NCBI RefSeq assembly: GCF_040939455.1
Contig: NC_134117.1
Location: forward strand, 22,313,501 to 22,377,500
Source: Microcebus murinus
Lineage: Eukaryota > Chordata > Mammalia > Primates > Cheirogaleidae
DNA length: 64,000 nucleotides
Reading direction: 5' to 3'
Shown here: in pieces, positions 11,721 to 22,654 of the stretch
Layout: each line of letters opens with the position of its first letter
How positions within the stretch are numbered: the first letter of the stretch is position 1
Position numbers and translations under genes: made by a program
The notes under the pieces: model-generated
The model's database searches: none
The model's input: only the letters and a program-made list of their open reading frames with translations
Told to the model about the DNA's origin: nothing

Positions 11721-12680
11721 AGAAAGATGAGGGGTGTGTGGCTCCTGAGAAAAGTTCAGGGATGACTCCTTAAAGCTTTGTAACAACCTGCTTAGAAACT
11801 GCTACCTGCGAGACAAGACCAAACCACAAAGGTAATAAAAGTTGGCTCCCTCCTAAGGGAATCCCACATGGAAAGGGGACCATGAATGGGAACAGGAAAC
11901 AAGAGCAAATGGTGGGTGGGTCTTGACTAGTGAATTGAGATTGTAGTCCCTGGGCTAGGGCACATGCTGAGCACGTGGTAGAGGACTGCTCCCTACTTTG
12001 TCAGTAGCTTGCTATCCTGGTTTTCTGCTGCATCTTTAGTACCACATTTGTTTCTATTTTCTTGATCTCTCTTCCCCTTCTTTCTCGGGCCCCGCTTTCT
12101 TTTCTCGTTCCCTCTTGGTAACAGCCACCTGGATATTGAGTCTAAGAGACTTTGGATCCAGAGTGTAGGGGGGTTCTCTACTCAATGCACAGAAGTGAGT
12201 TTCACTACAGGAATTCTGAGTTAGTGTCTGGGAGGAGAGACAAGAACTCCACACTTTCATAGCATCCAGCCTTAGCAATCAAAAAAAGAGAAGTACCAGA
12301 ATGCTTTTTAGCATTTTCCCAGAAATGTATTAACCATGTATATTCATGTATCTTTAAGACAAATCATCTCAGAAAAGTCACCACAACAGCATGGTATAAT
12401 ATATTATGTTCTAGATCTAATGGTATATCATCTAATGGTGATAATGGTATATCACCATTCACTTCAGCTGAGGGTCAGCCAGAAAGTATTTGTATAGGCT
12501 TGGGGGAATTACTCATGTCTGACTTTTTCATCCACACAATGAGGACTTTGAGTTAAATAATAGAGGTACCACCCTCTCCCTGAGTTTTTCCTCCAAAGTT
12601 TTATTTTGCAATACCCCTACTTTTTTCATGCCAAGCATTTACCACAATGTATAAAAGGTGTGTCTTTCTTGGTTCTTTCA
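11721..12680. other. Unassigned sequence
   Basis: No gene or repeat family recognised. Contains a 9-bp perfect hairpin at 12,434-12,459 (arms 'aatggtgat' and 'atcaccatt') within a small region of near-duplicated 'taatggtatatca' units. Confidence 0.5.
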
Positions 12681-12825
12681 TTGACTTGTGCCCCGCTAGC
12701 CTGTCAGTTAGTGAAGACAGAGCCTACATCCTTGTTCATTGCTGTATTCCCAGCACCTCAGACAGTACCTGACACAGTTAAGACGCTCAATGAATATTTG
12801 TTCAATAAATTAATAACTGAGGGTT
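12681..12825 (+). repeat. L2 LINE 3' end
   Basis: Sense L2 tail: 'cattgctgtattcccagcac', 'agacagtacctgacacagtt', 'aagacgctcaatgaatattt', 'gttcaataaatt'. This matches the L2 order (tgtatccccagcgcc, agtgcctggcacatagta, ggcgctcaataaatatttg). Confidence 0.7.
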
Positions 12826-13879
12826 TTAAAAAAAAACTCTGCCCATCTTTCAGTCTAAGATTCATTTGCTGGATACATATTTGGGAAACTTTCCACATAC
12901 ATCCGACTCAGAGAGAAGAGAGAAATAATAGAACTGCAAGAAACCAATTATCAAATTTTCAAAGTTTGGGCTTGATACATATGCACAAATAACCGGGGGA
13001 CAGCCACAGTATGGCGGGTTAAAAATAAATCACTTTCACATGATTAATATTGCTATCTTTCCAAACATTGTCATTTAGTCTCTTTTGACAGGACGTCACC
13101 AAGCAGAGAATAATAATATGACAACTGTTGTGTTGGACAAAATATAGCAAAGTTACAATTCTTTTGAGTGCTAGATATTTGTGTTCTATGAATTCATATT
13201 TAAATCAGACTCTGAGCAGATGAAAGGAATGTACGATAAGTCAGCTTGAGGAGAGAGACAGGCATTTTTGCCCCTGTGGAAAACAACCAGGCTGTTGGCA
13301 GATGCCGGTATTTTGGGGAAGGGGGGATAAAATTGGGAGGGAAGGAGATGTCAATCTTTGCACCACTTTCAGATCAATGGCAACTGCGATTCTGCAGGCT
13401 CACTATGGCCCAGAGGAGCCATGCAGCTCAAGATAAAGATTTCCATATGGTGATGCAAATGAGGACTTTTTTGCAGAGGTGTCTAAAAAGAGCCAATAAC
13501 CTGGAGAAAGGCTCCGAAGCAGCTTGAAGAAAGGAAAGTTCGGTGAGAGGAAGATAGGCAACATGTCTTTGGCTAAAATAAAGTTGCTGCTGTTGCTGTT
13601 GTTGATATTGTTTTATTGGTATTGGGTTCTGGGCCACGGCCACAGAGAACAAAGGGCTGGGTCTGTGGCATTTATTATTTAGCACATTTAGCACTAAAAG
13701 AGAAATGTTCCTCTCTTCCACTCTGTCTGATTTTAAGATTTCACCTGATTTTCCTTTTTGCATCTTGGAATCTCGCATCTCTGCCGTTTCATCTCAGTAC
13801 TGCAAGCGTGTGGGTCTCTCTTCTGCAGCTCTGAATGCGAGTTTCTCCCCATGTCCCCGCTAGTACTTAGATGTAACCT
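12826..13879. other. Unassigned sequence
   Basis: No gene recognised. A short (TTG/CTG) run at about 13,583-13,612 gives a polyglutamine stretch in the minus-strand frame 13,428-13,778, which otherwise has no domain and is regarded as chance. Confidence 0.5.
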
Positions 13880-13985
13880 ACAAATGACAGTTTGTAGGGT
13901 GCTTTACGGTTTGCTGAACACATCCACGTACCTTGTCTCACTGGATCTTCATGTTAATCCTTTAAGGAACTCAAGGAGGAAAGAG
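13880..13985 (-). repeat. MIR-like fragment, antisense
   Basis: 'gggtgctttacggtttgctg', 'cttgtctcactggatcttca' and 'ttaatcctttaaggaactc' resemble the antisense MIR/MIR3 order (gcgctttacatacatta, tctcatttaatcctcac, aaccctgtgaggtag). Confidence 0.4.
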
Positions 13986-14019
13986 AAAAAGCATTCATAA
14001 CTGCTAAGGGTACAGTCAC

Positions 14020-14140
14020 CGGAGCTAGACAGTGCTGAGTCTGAGTCCCTGCTCTCTCATTCCTCATCTTCTCAGCTGTGTGACTTCAGCAAGTTACTTA
14101 ACCTTTCTGGGTCTCAGATTCTTTATCCTAGGATGACTTT
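14020..14140 (+). repeat. MIR SINE fragment
   Basis: Core region in sense: 'ttctcagctgtgtgacttca', 'gcaagttacttaacctttct', 'gggtctcagattctttatc'. This is the central MIR segment (agctgtgtgaccttgggcaagt, cttaacctctctgagcctcag). Confidence 0.75.
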
Positions 14141-14164
14141 TCATCCAGAAGATGATGGAGTTTC

Positions 14165-14412
14165 ATTAAGAGCTTAGATTCTAGCTCATGACTTCCTGGG
14201 CAGAAGCTCTGCCACTGGGCATCTCATAGGATCTTGAGGAAGTTAGTAAACATTTCTGTGCCTTGGCATCCACATCTGGAAACCGGGGATAAGGATAATA
14301 TCTCCAAATCAAAAGGTGGTTGTAAAGATTAAAGAAGTTAATACACATAAAGCACTTAAAATCTGGCACACAATAATCACTGTGTAAGTTTTGCTGTGAT
14401 TAGTCATTATTT
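14165..14412 (+). repeat. MIR SINE, second copy directly downstream
   Basis: A second sense MIR: 'ctctgccactgggcatctca', 'aggaagttagtaaacatttc', 'tgtgccttggcatccacatc', 'aaccggggataaggataata', 'aagattaaagaagttaatac', 'acataaagcacttaaaatct'. It follows the 14,020 copy within 25 bp. Confidence 0.7.
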
Positions 14413-15445
14413 TTTCAAAAAATATATTTTTGACTTGCTGATAAAATTAACACATCAGCATTAGAAAAATCCTGGGAAATCTCTATCTTGCTCTTTCTAC
14501 TTAATTATTTTTTAATGAGTCTTAGGGAACACCGTTTTAAAATATTCAGCCAATGCCTCCTCCCAGTGGTACCGTGCTCCCTCCTGCCGGGCTGTCATGA
14601 AATTGTACTGCTTAGAACACGGGGGCGGTTGCAAACTTCTCTATCATCAACAACACACAACCACAAGGGAAAGGGATTGCAATTAAGGCCAGTTTTTTTT
14701 TTTTCCTTGGGGCTCATTGCTTGTTTGTTTTCTATGGGTTTTTGTTGTCATTTTAATTTGGCCTCTCTGTGCTTCTCTCCCTCTGGCAAATAGCCACTTA
14801 CTTTCAGAATCTAAGATGACAAAATTCCCATAATATGTGCTGACCTGGAAAAAGTGAGGAAAAAATAAACACCCATAGCTTTTCCAGGAGAGGGAAGGAG
14901 ACGCTTTCTCCATGGTCTCCCCTCGTGGGGTCTCCCTGACAACACCAGAGAAGCCCCCCTCGCCTACCCAATCCAATGAGATGCCAGCAACCCTTCCCAA
15001 ATGCAGACGTGGCCAAGCGGCACTCTCAGCCATGCTCCTTTGAGCTACATGGGAGTGTTTTTCTTAAGTAGGTCAAATATCAGGAACCATATAATTTAAC
15101 AACTGTCCCAGGACAGTTTTAAGATGAAAAGGGGCACAGTTAACAATAACACCCGATGGCAGGCAAGGACCAGGATGTGTGGCCATCCTAGAGGTATTCG
15201 TGACCGCTACCTATTGGCACCAGGCCCGGGTGCCAGGTATGCAATAGCTTTGTAGCGGGGGCCTCTTCGTGAGAGCTCTGACTCCTGGAGCCAAGTCCCC
15301 TCTAAGGGTTTTCTCCTCTTGGTTTTCTCCAGATTTTCTGTACAAAACTACAGTGCCCCTGACTAAGATAGAGGAAGTAAATGCTCCTCCCCAACAGAAA
15401 AGATGTGCACATTTCCTCATTAAGGAAGGAAGAAACTTCATGCCA
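14413..15445. other. Unassigned sequence
   Basis: No gene recognised. Frames at 14,683-15,033 and 15,211-15,463 occur on both strands over the same bases and lack domains. Confidence 0.5.
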
Positions 15446-15500
15446 GTACCAGGCCCACACTAAGCACAGACTTCACAAATATTTGATGAATGAATAGTGT
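15446..15500 (+). repeat. L2 tail remnant
   Basis: Only 'cacaaatatttgatgaatga' with a short lead-in remains of an L2-like end. Confidence 0.35.
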
Positions 15501-15514
15501 TGTCAAGGTAATAA

Positions 15515-15768
15515 AATAGATAACATTGATTAAGTACTTGCTCTATGACGTGCACCATGCTAAGTGCATTACCCATATTGTCCCATTTGACCATTACAGT
15601 AACCCCAGGAGGTAAGACATATCCCCAAATAAGAGATGAGGAAATAAAAGCTTAGAAAAAGTTGAACAATAGCCCAAGGTCACAAAACTGGTGATAAGTG
15701 GCAGAGCCAAGACTGAAATCCAAGTCTTTCTGCCTCCAAAGTCAACTCATTTAACCACTAAGAACAAT
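15515..15768 (-). repeat. MIR SINE, antisense, long copy
   Basis: Nearly the whole antisense MIR is present: 'attaagtacttgctctatga', 'gctaagtgcattacccat', 'taagagatgaggaaataaaa', 'gcccaaggtcacaaaactg', 'aagtggcagagccaagactg', and the A/B-box end 'catttaaccactaag'. Confidence 0.8.
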
Positions 15769-15774
15769 ACTAAG

Positions 15775-15952
15775 GATAATAACAAGCACGGTATGCCAGC
15801 CACAGTCCTAAGCATATTATATGTATGGGACACATATATTGTCCCTAGGGCATTAGTGTTATGATTATGCCCATTTACAGGTGAAGAGACTGCGGCACAG
15901 AAAGGCCAAATGGCATGTGCAAGGAAACCCAGCTCTTAAATGCCTGAGCTGA
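15775..15952 (-). repeat. MIR SINE, antisense, adjacent copy
   Basis: A second antisense MIR starts within about 10 bp of the previous one: 'tatgccagccacagtcctaa', 'tatgcccatttacaggtgaa', 'gagactgcggcacagaaagg', then 'aaggaaacccagctct'. Confidence 0.7.
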
Positions 15953-16229
15953 GCTGCCAACCCACCTGGTTTTGTGTGGACCCCCATCCTCCGCCACCCT
16001 TCCTCTGTCCCTCCACTTGCTGCTCTGTTATTTATGCTGACCCAGGACAACATTGTTTGGGTGAGAATTCATCTCTGGCAAGAGAAGATGAAATGAAGAT
16101 TCAGGCAGACACTTTCATCCAATGTAATACATTCTTGTTACATTATTATTTATTTGGCCCAGAGCTTCCTAGGGATCTGGGATGTAGCAGGAGACACACA
16201 CCCTAGCCCTCTAGAGCTTTAAAGTCCAT

Positions 16230-16470
16230 TCAGGGTTGAGCTTCTGTAAGTACTAAGTATCTATTAAGAGCAGCTAGACACTAGTACTGTGCTAGGTCCT
16301 TTTGTGTTCCCTCCTTCCTTTGATCTGCACAGCCATCCTGGGATGTAAATGTTGTTTTTCCCCATTTTACAAATAAAGAAACAGTGAATTTTGGGAGAGA
16401 AAGAGATCTCTCAGCTGTTAACTCTGGTTTTACCTGACCAGGAATTCTACCAGGCCACATCTTATGATCA
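16230..16470 (-). repeat. MIR-like SINE, antisense
   Basis: 'actagtactgtgctaggtcc', 'tttgatctgcacagccatcc', 'ccccattttacaaataaaga', 'aacagtgaattttgggagag' follow antisense MIR order with considerable divergence. Confidence 0.6.
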
Positions 16471-16519
16471 ACCAGCTTCACACATCGTAGCAGCACTCAC
16501 ATTCAATTCTTAGTATTCT

Positions 16520-16550
16520 GCACACATACATATACACGCACACACACATG
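16520..16550 (+). repeat. Imperfect CA-rich tract
   Basis: 'cacacatacatatacacgca' followed by 'cacacacatg', an interrupted, short purine-pyrimidine alternating array. Confidence 0.8.
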
Positions 16551-18088
16551 AAAATCCTAGCTATTTAAGAACTAAATATAGAACTGATTGCTGGGTTCAG
16601 TGTTTATTCTCATTCGTGCAGGTTCATAAAGTCCACTTTAGACAAAAATAAGGCTGACTCACATATGTAAAAGAAAATCAGTTCGTATTTACAAGCTCCA
16701 TAAAACCTGCTGCAAGTACTTAGGTAAAAAGATACAGCGAATGCATTTACAACTTTACCCAAATGTCTCACTAGCAGTGGTCTGGAGGAGGTTCAGAGAG
16801 GGCTGAAAAGAATTCAAGTAATCTATGAGGATAATATATTCTAACAACTAAATGAACAGGGCAATCTGAGAATATTGGATTCAAATGGATTTTCCTCTGT
16901 TTGCAAAACCCTGCAGAACACACCATAAATGAGGCTTATGACATATTTAGAGGACCAGCCTTCCTACCTGATATATTTGGCAATTGCTGATAATTTGGAG
17001 AACAGACACACTCCCTGCACCCAGCCTGGTGCTACCCAGGCTCATAGTTCATTAAACCAAAAACTACTATGCCTCCAGCATTACTTGTCCTCCCCTATAC
17101 TGTGCATCCTAAGAACAGAAACACGCCACCACCCTCAAGACACTTACCATATGACCCCAGGGGTTTAAAGTAGAAACAGTTGAGACCTACTGGTTGACAG
17201 GCACCAATGCCCACTCAAAATGACTCAAGGAGAAAGATGTGTTGTTAGGAAGGGTGGAATCTTAAGGAACTTCAATGCAGGGAGCACAGCCAGGCTTCTA
17301 TCCATTTCTCCTTCGCTCTGGACCACCTGGTCTCACTCCCTTATCTCCATTCTCGAGGTTTCTCTTACCTCTTCTTTCTTTCTCCATCAACCCCTATGCA
17401 TCCACAGAACCAATCAGGTATAGACAGGGCAGGTGCCCTTGATTTGACAACAAACTCTGCTGCCCAAATGCTAAGAAACACTGAGAGCCACTCAAAAATC
17501 ACAGCTTCCCAGGAGAGAAGGTACCATCGTGGGGACTCCTTGCTCTGCTGATGTGCCCACTGGAGTGGAGCAGGCTGACTCATTTTGAGTGTGCTTCAAA
17601 GTTGGTCCCCCAAATTTTATATCCTGTTGGGAGAAGGACCCTCTGCAAAGGGGCCCCTTTCCAAAGAGGGATAATAGCTTATAAGACATGCGTCACCTAC
17701 ATGGAAGTCAGAGCTCGAGCAACTATACCTCCCAGGACACAGAGGAAAGAAAAAGCCCTCCAAGGGCGTGCCCCCCTGAGCCTGCAGGAGAGTGTGTAGC
17801 CATTTCACAGCTGCCTCAAGCCAGAACTTATTGACTTTCACCATTATCTACTCTACAGGCATTAAGGGGGGCTTGCAGCAAACCTATGCTTGGTACAGAA
17901 TTAGCAAACAAAGTCACCAACTTAAGGTCTCTGAATCCTACCAAAGAGCATAAATATGCTTGTAACCAATGATAATGTAAGGCAGAGGTAGAACATGCTT
18001 CTAAACAAAGAGAGGAAAATAAAGTTGGTTAAAAGACAGTTCTATGCAGGCATTTAGGTGTCGCAATCTCCCTGAAAGACAGGTTTTA
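16551..18088. other. Unassigned unique sequence
   Basis: About 1.5 kb without a recognised gene or repeat. Frames at 17,365-17,844 are open on both strands over the same bases and show no domain. Confidence 0.5.
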
Positions 18089-18172
18089 ACACATAAGGAT
18101 ACCTCAGGCTCAGAGAGGCTAATGACTTTGTTCAGAGGCACAGGATTTGGACGCTGCTCTTTCCATGATGGT
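18089..18172 (-). repeat. MIR-like fragment, antisense
   Basis: 'ataaggatacctcaggctca', 'gagaggctaatgactttgtt', 'cagaggcacaggatttgga' match the antisense MIR core (gatgaggaaactgaggctca, gagaggttaagtgacttgc). Confidence 0.5.
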
Positions 18173-18356
18173 AGGTGGTTTTCTCCTAGAAAAGTACATC
18201 ACCCAAAGTGAGTTACAAAAGGCCCTAAGAATACAGAGGAGAAAGAGGTGGCTTCTCAGGGGGAGCAGGCAAGACTGCATTTGTGAGATTCCCACCCAGG
18301 TTGGAAGAATTGTTATGTAAAATTAAATTACTAATGTATTTTCAACACTTTGTGGG

Positions 18357-18915
18357 GAGATACCTACAGAATGGGAAAAAACATTTGCAAACTATGTGTC
18401 CAACAAAGAACTAATATCCAGAGTCTACAAGGAATTCAAACAATTCAGCAAGAAAAAAACAACTCCATTAAAAAGTGTGCAAAAGACATGGATAGGCATT
18501 TTTTCAAAAGAAGATATACAAATGATCAACAAACATACAAAAAAATGCTCAATATCACTAATCAGAGAAATGCAAATTAAAGCAACATTAAGATACCATC
18601 TTACTCCAATTAGAATGATTATTATTAAAAAGTCAAAAGACAATAGATGTTGGCACAGATGTAGTGAAAAGGGAATACTAATACATTATTAAAAGGAATG
18701 TAAATTAGCACAACCTCTATGAAGATTTCTTTAAGAACTAAAAGTAAATCTACCATTGATCCTGTAATCCCATATTTTGTATCTTCCCAAAGGAAAAGAA
18801 ATCATCGTATCAAAAAGATACCTGCACTTATATGTTTATCACAGCACAATTCACAATTGCAAAGATATGGAAACAATCCAAGTGCCCATTTACCAATAAG
18901 TGGATAAAGAAAATG

Positions 18916-18993
<78 letters not shown>

Positions 18994-19350
18994 CATGGAA
19001 TACTACTTGGTTATAAGAAAAAATGAAGTAATGTCTTTTGCAGCAACTTGGATGGAACTGGAATCCATTATCCTAAATAAAGTAACTCAGGAACATAAAA
19101 GTAAATGCTGCATGTTCTCATTTATAAGTGGGAGCTAAACTGTGGCAGTATAAGGACACAGAGTGATATAATGGACATTGGAGACTCAAAAGGAGCAGGG
19201 AGAGAGGTGGTGAGAGATAAAAACCTACCTATGGGGTACAATGTACACTACCCAGGTGATGGGTACACCAGAAATCCAGACACCACCACTATACAATGTA
19301 TACATGTAACAGAATTCAACTTGTATCCCCTAAATCTATTAACAATTTTT
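18357..19350 (+). mobile_element. L1 LINE, 5'-truncated (end of ORF2 plus 3'UTR)
   Basis: Starts inside the C-terminal part of ORF2 ('cctacagaatgggaaaaaac', 'aatatccagagtctacaagg', 'aaaagacatggataggcatt') and runs through the C-terminal region ('catggaatactacttgg', 'tggatggaactggaatcca') to the end of ORF2 near 'tataagtgggagctaaac'. A 3'UTR follows with 'aacctacctatggggtaca' and 'tgtacactacccaggtgatg', ending 'tgtatcccctaaatctatt'. The UTR resembles the L1MA/L1PB style rather than the younger tail at 58.4 kb. ORF2 is broken by stops. A TG/TA/CA microsatellite interrupts it at 18,918. Confidence 0.8.
18918..18993 (+). repeat. (TG)n(TA)n(CA)n microsatellite within L1 ORF2
   Basis: A TG run leads into 29 TA units (18,929-18,986) and a short CA run. 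It lies between 'aagaaaatgtagt' and 'catggaatactacttgg', where L1 normally has a short 'gtggtatatatacaca' seed. An almost identical expansion occupies the same place in the next L1 (20,256). Confidence 0.95.
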
Positions 19351-19514
19351 AAAAAGGAGAACAAAACCCTGACTTGAGAGGGGAGTAGGGCAAGGGCAAT
19401 GTACGTAACCTTAACATTTGTACCCCCATAATATGCTGAAATAAAAAATTAAAAAATAAAGAACTATATGGGCCAGGTAAAAAAAATAAAATAAAATAAA
19501 AAGGAGAACAAAAC
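19351..19514 (+). mobile_element. Orphan L1 tail insertion with target-site duplications
   Basis: The 17-bp sequence 'aaaaaggagaacaaaac' occurs at 19,351-19,367 and again at 19,498-19,514 and acts as the target-site duplication (some A's are shared with the tail). Between them is a 130-bp insert (19,368-19,497): the last ~80 bp of an L1 3'UTR ('ggcaagggcaatgtacgtaa', 'catttgtacccccataatat'), an A-rich tail, then about 20 nt of other sequence ('gaactatatgggccaggt'), then a second A-rich tail. It is severely 5'-truncated and sits just after the older L1 ending at 19,350. Confidence 0.8.
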
Positions 19515-19654
19515 TAGTGTGTGGGTGCATACATTTTGGAAGATTTGTTTGAACAATAAGTGACTAAAGTTACTGAAGGCAGCATAAGTACCAATAACAG
19601 ACCCCGAAATAGCACTAACTGGGGCTTCTAATGATACTTCTGGATTTTCAAGAA
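19515..19654. other. Spacer between L1 insertions
   Basis: No repeat family recognised in this 140-bp stretch separating the two L1 copies. Confidence 0.5.
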
Positions 19655-20265
19655 AATAATCAACAGAGTGAAGAGACAACCTTCAGAATGGGAGAAAATA
19701 TTTGCAAACCATACATCTGATAAACTGTTAATATCCAAAATATATAAGGAATGCAAACAACTGAATAGTAAAAAAAACAAATAACCTGATTAAAAAATGG
19801 GCAAAGGATCTAAACAGACATTTCTCAAAAGAAGACATACAAATAGCCAATAGGCATATGAAAAAATGCTCAAAAATCACTAATCATCAGAGAAATGCAA
19901 ATCAAAATCACAATGAGACACCACCTCATACTTGTTGGAATGGCTATTATAAAAAAGACAAACATAACAAGTGTTGGAGAGGATGTGGAGAAAAGGGAAC
20001 TCTTGTGTACTCTTCGGATGAATGTAAATTAATATAGAGACTATGAAAAACAGTATGTAGGTTCTTCAAACAAAACGAAAAATAGAACTGCCATATGGTC
20101 CAGCAATCCTACTACTGAGTATGTATCTAAAGGAAATGAATCAGTATGTCAAAAAGATATCTGTACTCCCATGCTTATTACAGAATTATTCACAATAGTC
20201 AAGATATGGAATCAACCTAAGTGTCCACCAACAAATAAATGTATATAGAAAATGTGGTGTGTGTG

Positions 20266-20303
<38 letters not shown>

Positions 20304-20790
20304 TATACACGATGGAATATTATTCAGCCTAAAAAAGAAGGAAACACTGTCATTTGTGACAACATGGATGAACTTGGAAGCCACTATGTTAAATAAAATA
20401 AGCCAGGCACAGAAAGACAAATACTACATAATCTCACTTATACATGGTATCTAAAGTTGAACTCATAGATGCAGAGGGTGCAATGATGGTTACAGGAGCT
20501 AGGAGTAGGGGTTAGGAAGATGTCAGTCAAAGGATACAAAATTTCAGTTAGAAGGAATAGTTGAAGAGATATATAGTTCCTTATAGTGACAATAGTTAAT
20601 AACAATATATTATACTTTTGAAAATTGCTAAAAGAGTAGATTTTAAGTATTCTCATCACAAAAAAGTATATGAGGTAATATACATGTTAATTAGCTTGAT
20701 TTAGCCATACCACAATGCATACATATTTCAAAATATGTTGCACATAATATATATATACATTTTTCAACAAAAATAAATATTTTTAAAATC
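19655..20790 (+). mobile_element. L1 LINE, 5'-truncated, L1MA-like 3'UTR
   Basis: Begins in ORF2 ('atcaacagagtgaagagaca', 'cagaatgggagaaaatattt') and passes through 'aaatggctattataaaaa'-type C-terminal sequence and 'gatggaatattattcagcc'. The 3'UTR includes 'gatgcagagggtgcaatgat', 'gtgacaatagttaataacaa', 'gaaaattgctaaaagagtag', the order of L1MA-type tails, and ends near 'caacaaaaataaatattt'. ORF2 is degenerate. Its 5' breakpoint is within about 30 bp, in element coordinates, of that of the L1 at 18,357. Confidence 0.8.
20256..20310 (+). repeat. (GT)n(AT)n(AC)n microsatellite within L1 ORF2
   Basis: GT, AT and AC blocks lie in succession between 'atagaaaatgtg' and 'gatggaatattattcag'. The element position is the same as that of the 18,918 array. 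Confidence 0.95.
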
Positions 20791-21419
20791 CTGAGTGATA
20801 AATATTTATTGTAAAATATATATAGAATTTCTCATAATAAAAGTAGAAATGAAAACCAAAATGATTAAAAATGTTTAGATGCATCAGATTAAAAAAATGA
20901 TCAAGGAATTAAATTTACTTCACAGAATTTGCTCCATAAAATCATTTTTAACAAAAAATTAATATTTTTATTGTTCTAATAAGAATGACTTTCTTTACAA
21001 ATATGAAATCAAAATGTTTTGGAGAAGTCAAAACAGCAAGGAACAAGCTTTCAGTAGGTCAAACTGGGCTGTATATGTCATTGTTGCCTGTCACTTTGAG
21101 CAGCTACCCTGGGCCCATACACACAGTCATGATATGAAATCATGTGGCAGTTGGTGGGGTGCTGGGGTAGGATATGTCCCCACATTCCTCCAGCAATAAT
21201 ATGCTGTCACACCTTCCAGGGAACCCCAGTTGAGAATTGCTGAATTGATATACTATTCTCGTGAGTGTGCAATTTTCCCACTAGGGCAGGAAAAAATTAT
21301 TTGGGGAACATTGATTTAAATATTGAGACCTTCCTTTATGTGCTTGTCTCTCTCTCCCAGCCTCTCTGCCTGGGGTGGGTTAAACACCTGTGCCCCGTTT
21401 ACCGGGTGCTGCCCGCTCT
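20791..21419. other. Unassigned AT-rich then GC-richer sequence
   Basis: No gene recognised. The phrase 'gggaaccccagttgagaatt' near 21,219 resembles the end of a hAT-type MITE, but no partner terminus was found. Confidence 0.4.
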
Positions 21420-22090
21420 AGTCAGTGCCATCATCATCCCTCACTGGACCGCTTGCTGCAATAACATCCTCGCCAGGCATCCTGTTTGCACTCCAGCCTC
21501 TTTACAATCATTCTTCATTCTGTGCCTGGAGAGATCCCTCAAAAACATAAGTCAAATCATTTTGTTCCTCTTCTTAAAGCCATTCAATGGTTCCCTATTG
21601 CACTTAGAATAAAGTATAAAATCCTTATTCTGGTTTATGAAATCCTTTACCATCTGACCCCTGCCTACTTCGCCAAATGTATCTTGCACCCCCTCCTGCC
21701 TTTCCCCCCCTCTTCTGCCTTTCTTTTGTTCCTGTTCATTCCCGCCCCACATCCTCGGCACTGGCAGCTTCCTCTGCCTAGAGCACTCTTTCTCCTGATC
21801 TTGTCCCAGTTGTCTTCTTCTTGACTTTCAGGTCTCAGCTTAAATGTCGTGTCCTTGGAGAGAACTTTTCTGACCACTGCCCCCAAACCAAAGAAACCAC
21901 ATAGTTACCACCTCGTCCTGTTTTCATTCTCTTCACAACACAACAACTCATGTTTTTATTTGTCTAATGTTTGTCTGATCTCCCATCACAATGTTAAGCA
22001 CCACAAGGGCAGGGACTAATATGGTCTCGTTCACTGTATGTGAGCTCCCGATGTGTATTCATGAATGGATAGATGAATGAGTGAGCAAAT
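21420..22090 (+). repeat. L2 LINE 3' region, long copy (~670 bp)
   Basis: Reads along the L2 3' consensus: 'ctggaccgcttgctgcaata' (tggactactgcagcag-like), 'aagtcaaatcattttgttcc', 'aaagccattcaatggttccc', 'aataaagtataaaatcctta', 'tttaccatctgacccctgcc', 'ctctgcctagagcactcttt', 'aggtctcagcttaaatgtcg', 'ttggagagaacttttctgac', 'gggcagggactaatatgg', ending with a 'gaatggatagatgaatga' tail. The longest and clearest L2 in the window; it includes the end of the degenerate ORF2 region and the UTR. Confidence 0.85.
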
Positions 22091-22454
22091 GATCATAGGA
22101 AGTACCTTAAGGCTGCTGAAATTTTAGGAGCCAGTGCTGGGAATAACAAAGAGAAAAAGAAGACAAAAAGAATCTTCCTTTTTTCAACCCAAGACCCGCC
22201 AAAAACTCCTCCTTTCCCTTAGGAAGCGCACCTTATCCACAGAGGCTTCCCTTTGCTGCTTCTGGAGCAGTGATTGACGTTTGCAATTAACCCTTTACTC
22301 CACGGTGATACCACCTACGTCACCATGTTGCGCTATCTTCCGCATTACACTGCCCTGCCTCTTTGCCTGGCCTGAATCTCCCAACAAGAGCAATCTTCCT
22401 GTGGGTTTCAGCTGTTTTTTGTGAACTTCAACTCCTAGTGGGCATCCCCTAGCA

Positions 22455-22650
22455 TTTCATAAACCACAGAAGTTCATAGTTGGAAGAGATCTTAGAGATC
22501 ACTTTCTTAAAACTCTCATTGTAGAGATAAAAGCAAGCTGAGATCTAGAGATAGGACGTGACTTGCCCAAGCTGTCATGGCCAGCTAGATACAGGATTGG
22601 TCGTTGCACCTGGGTTTCCTGGTTCCCAGACCAGTGCTCTTTCTGCTGTC
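22455..22650 (-). repeat. MIR-family SINE, antisense
   Basis: 'atagttggaagagatcttag', 'agatctagagataggacgtg', 'acttgcccaagctgtcatgg', 'ccagaccagtgctctttctg' match the antisense order of MIR-type SINEs. Confidence 0.55.
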
Positions 22651-22654
22651 AGTG

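Noticed and set aside
13428..13778. Minus-strand frame with a polyglutamine run.
   Set aside because: Short CTG/TTG-type run in plain sequence; no flanking domain, start context or splice support.
18802..19000. Frames encoding long Tyr-Ile (YIYIYI) repeats on both strands.
   Set aside because: Translations of a (TA)n microsatellite.
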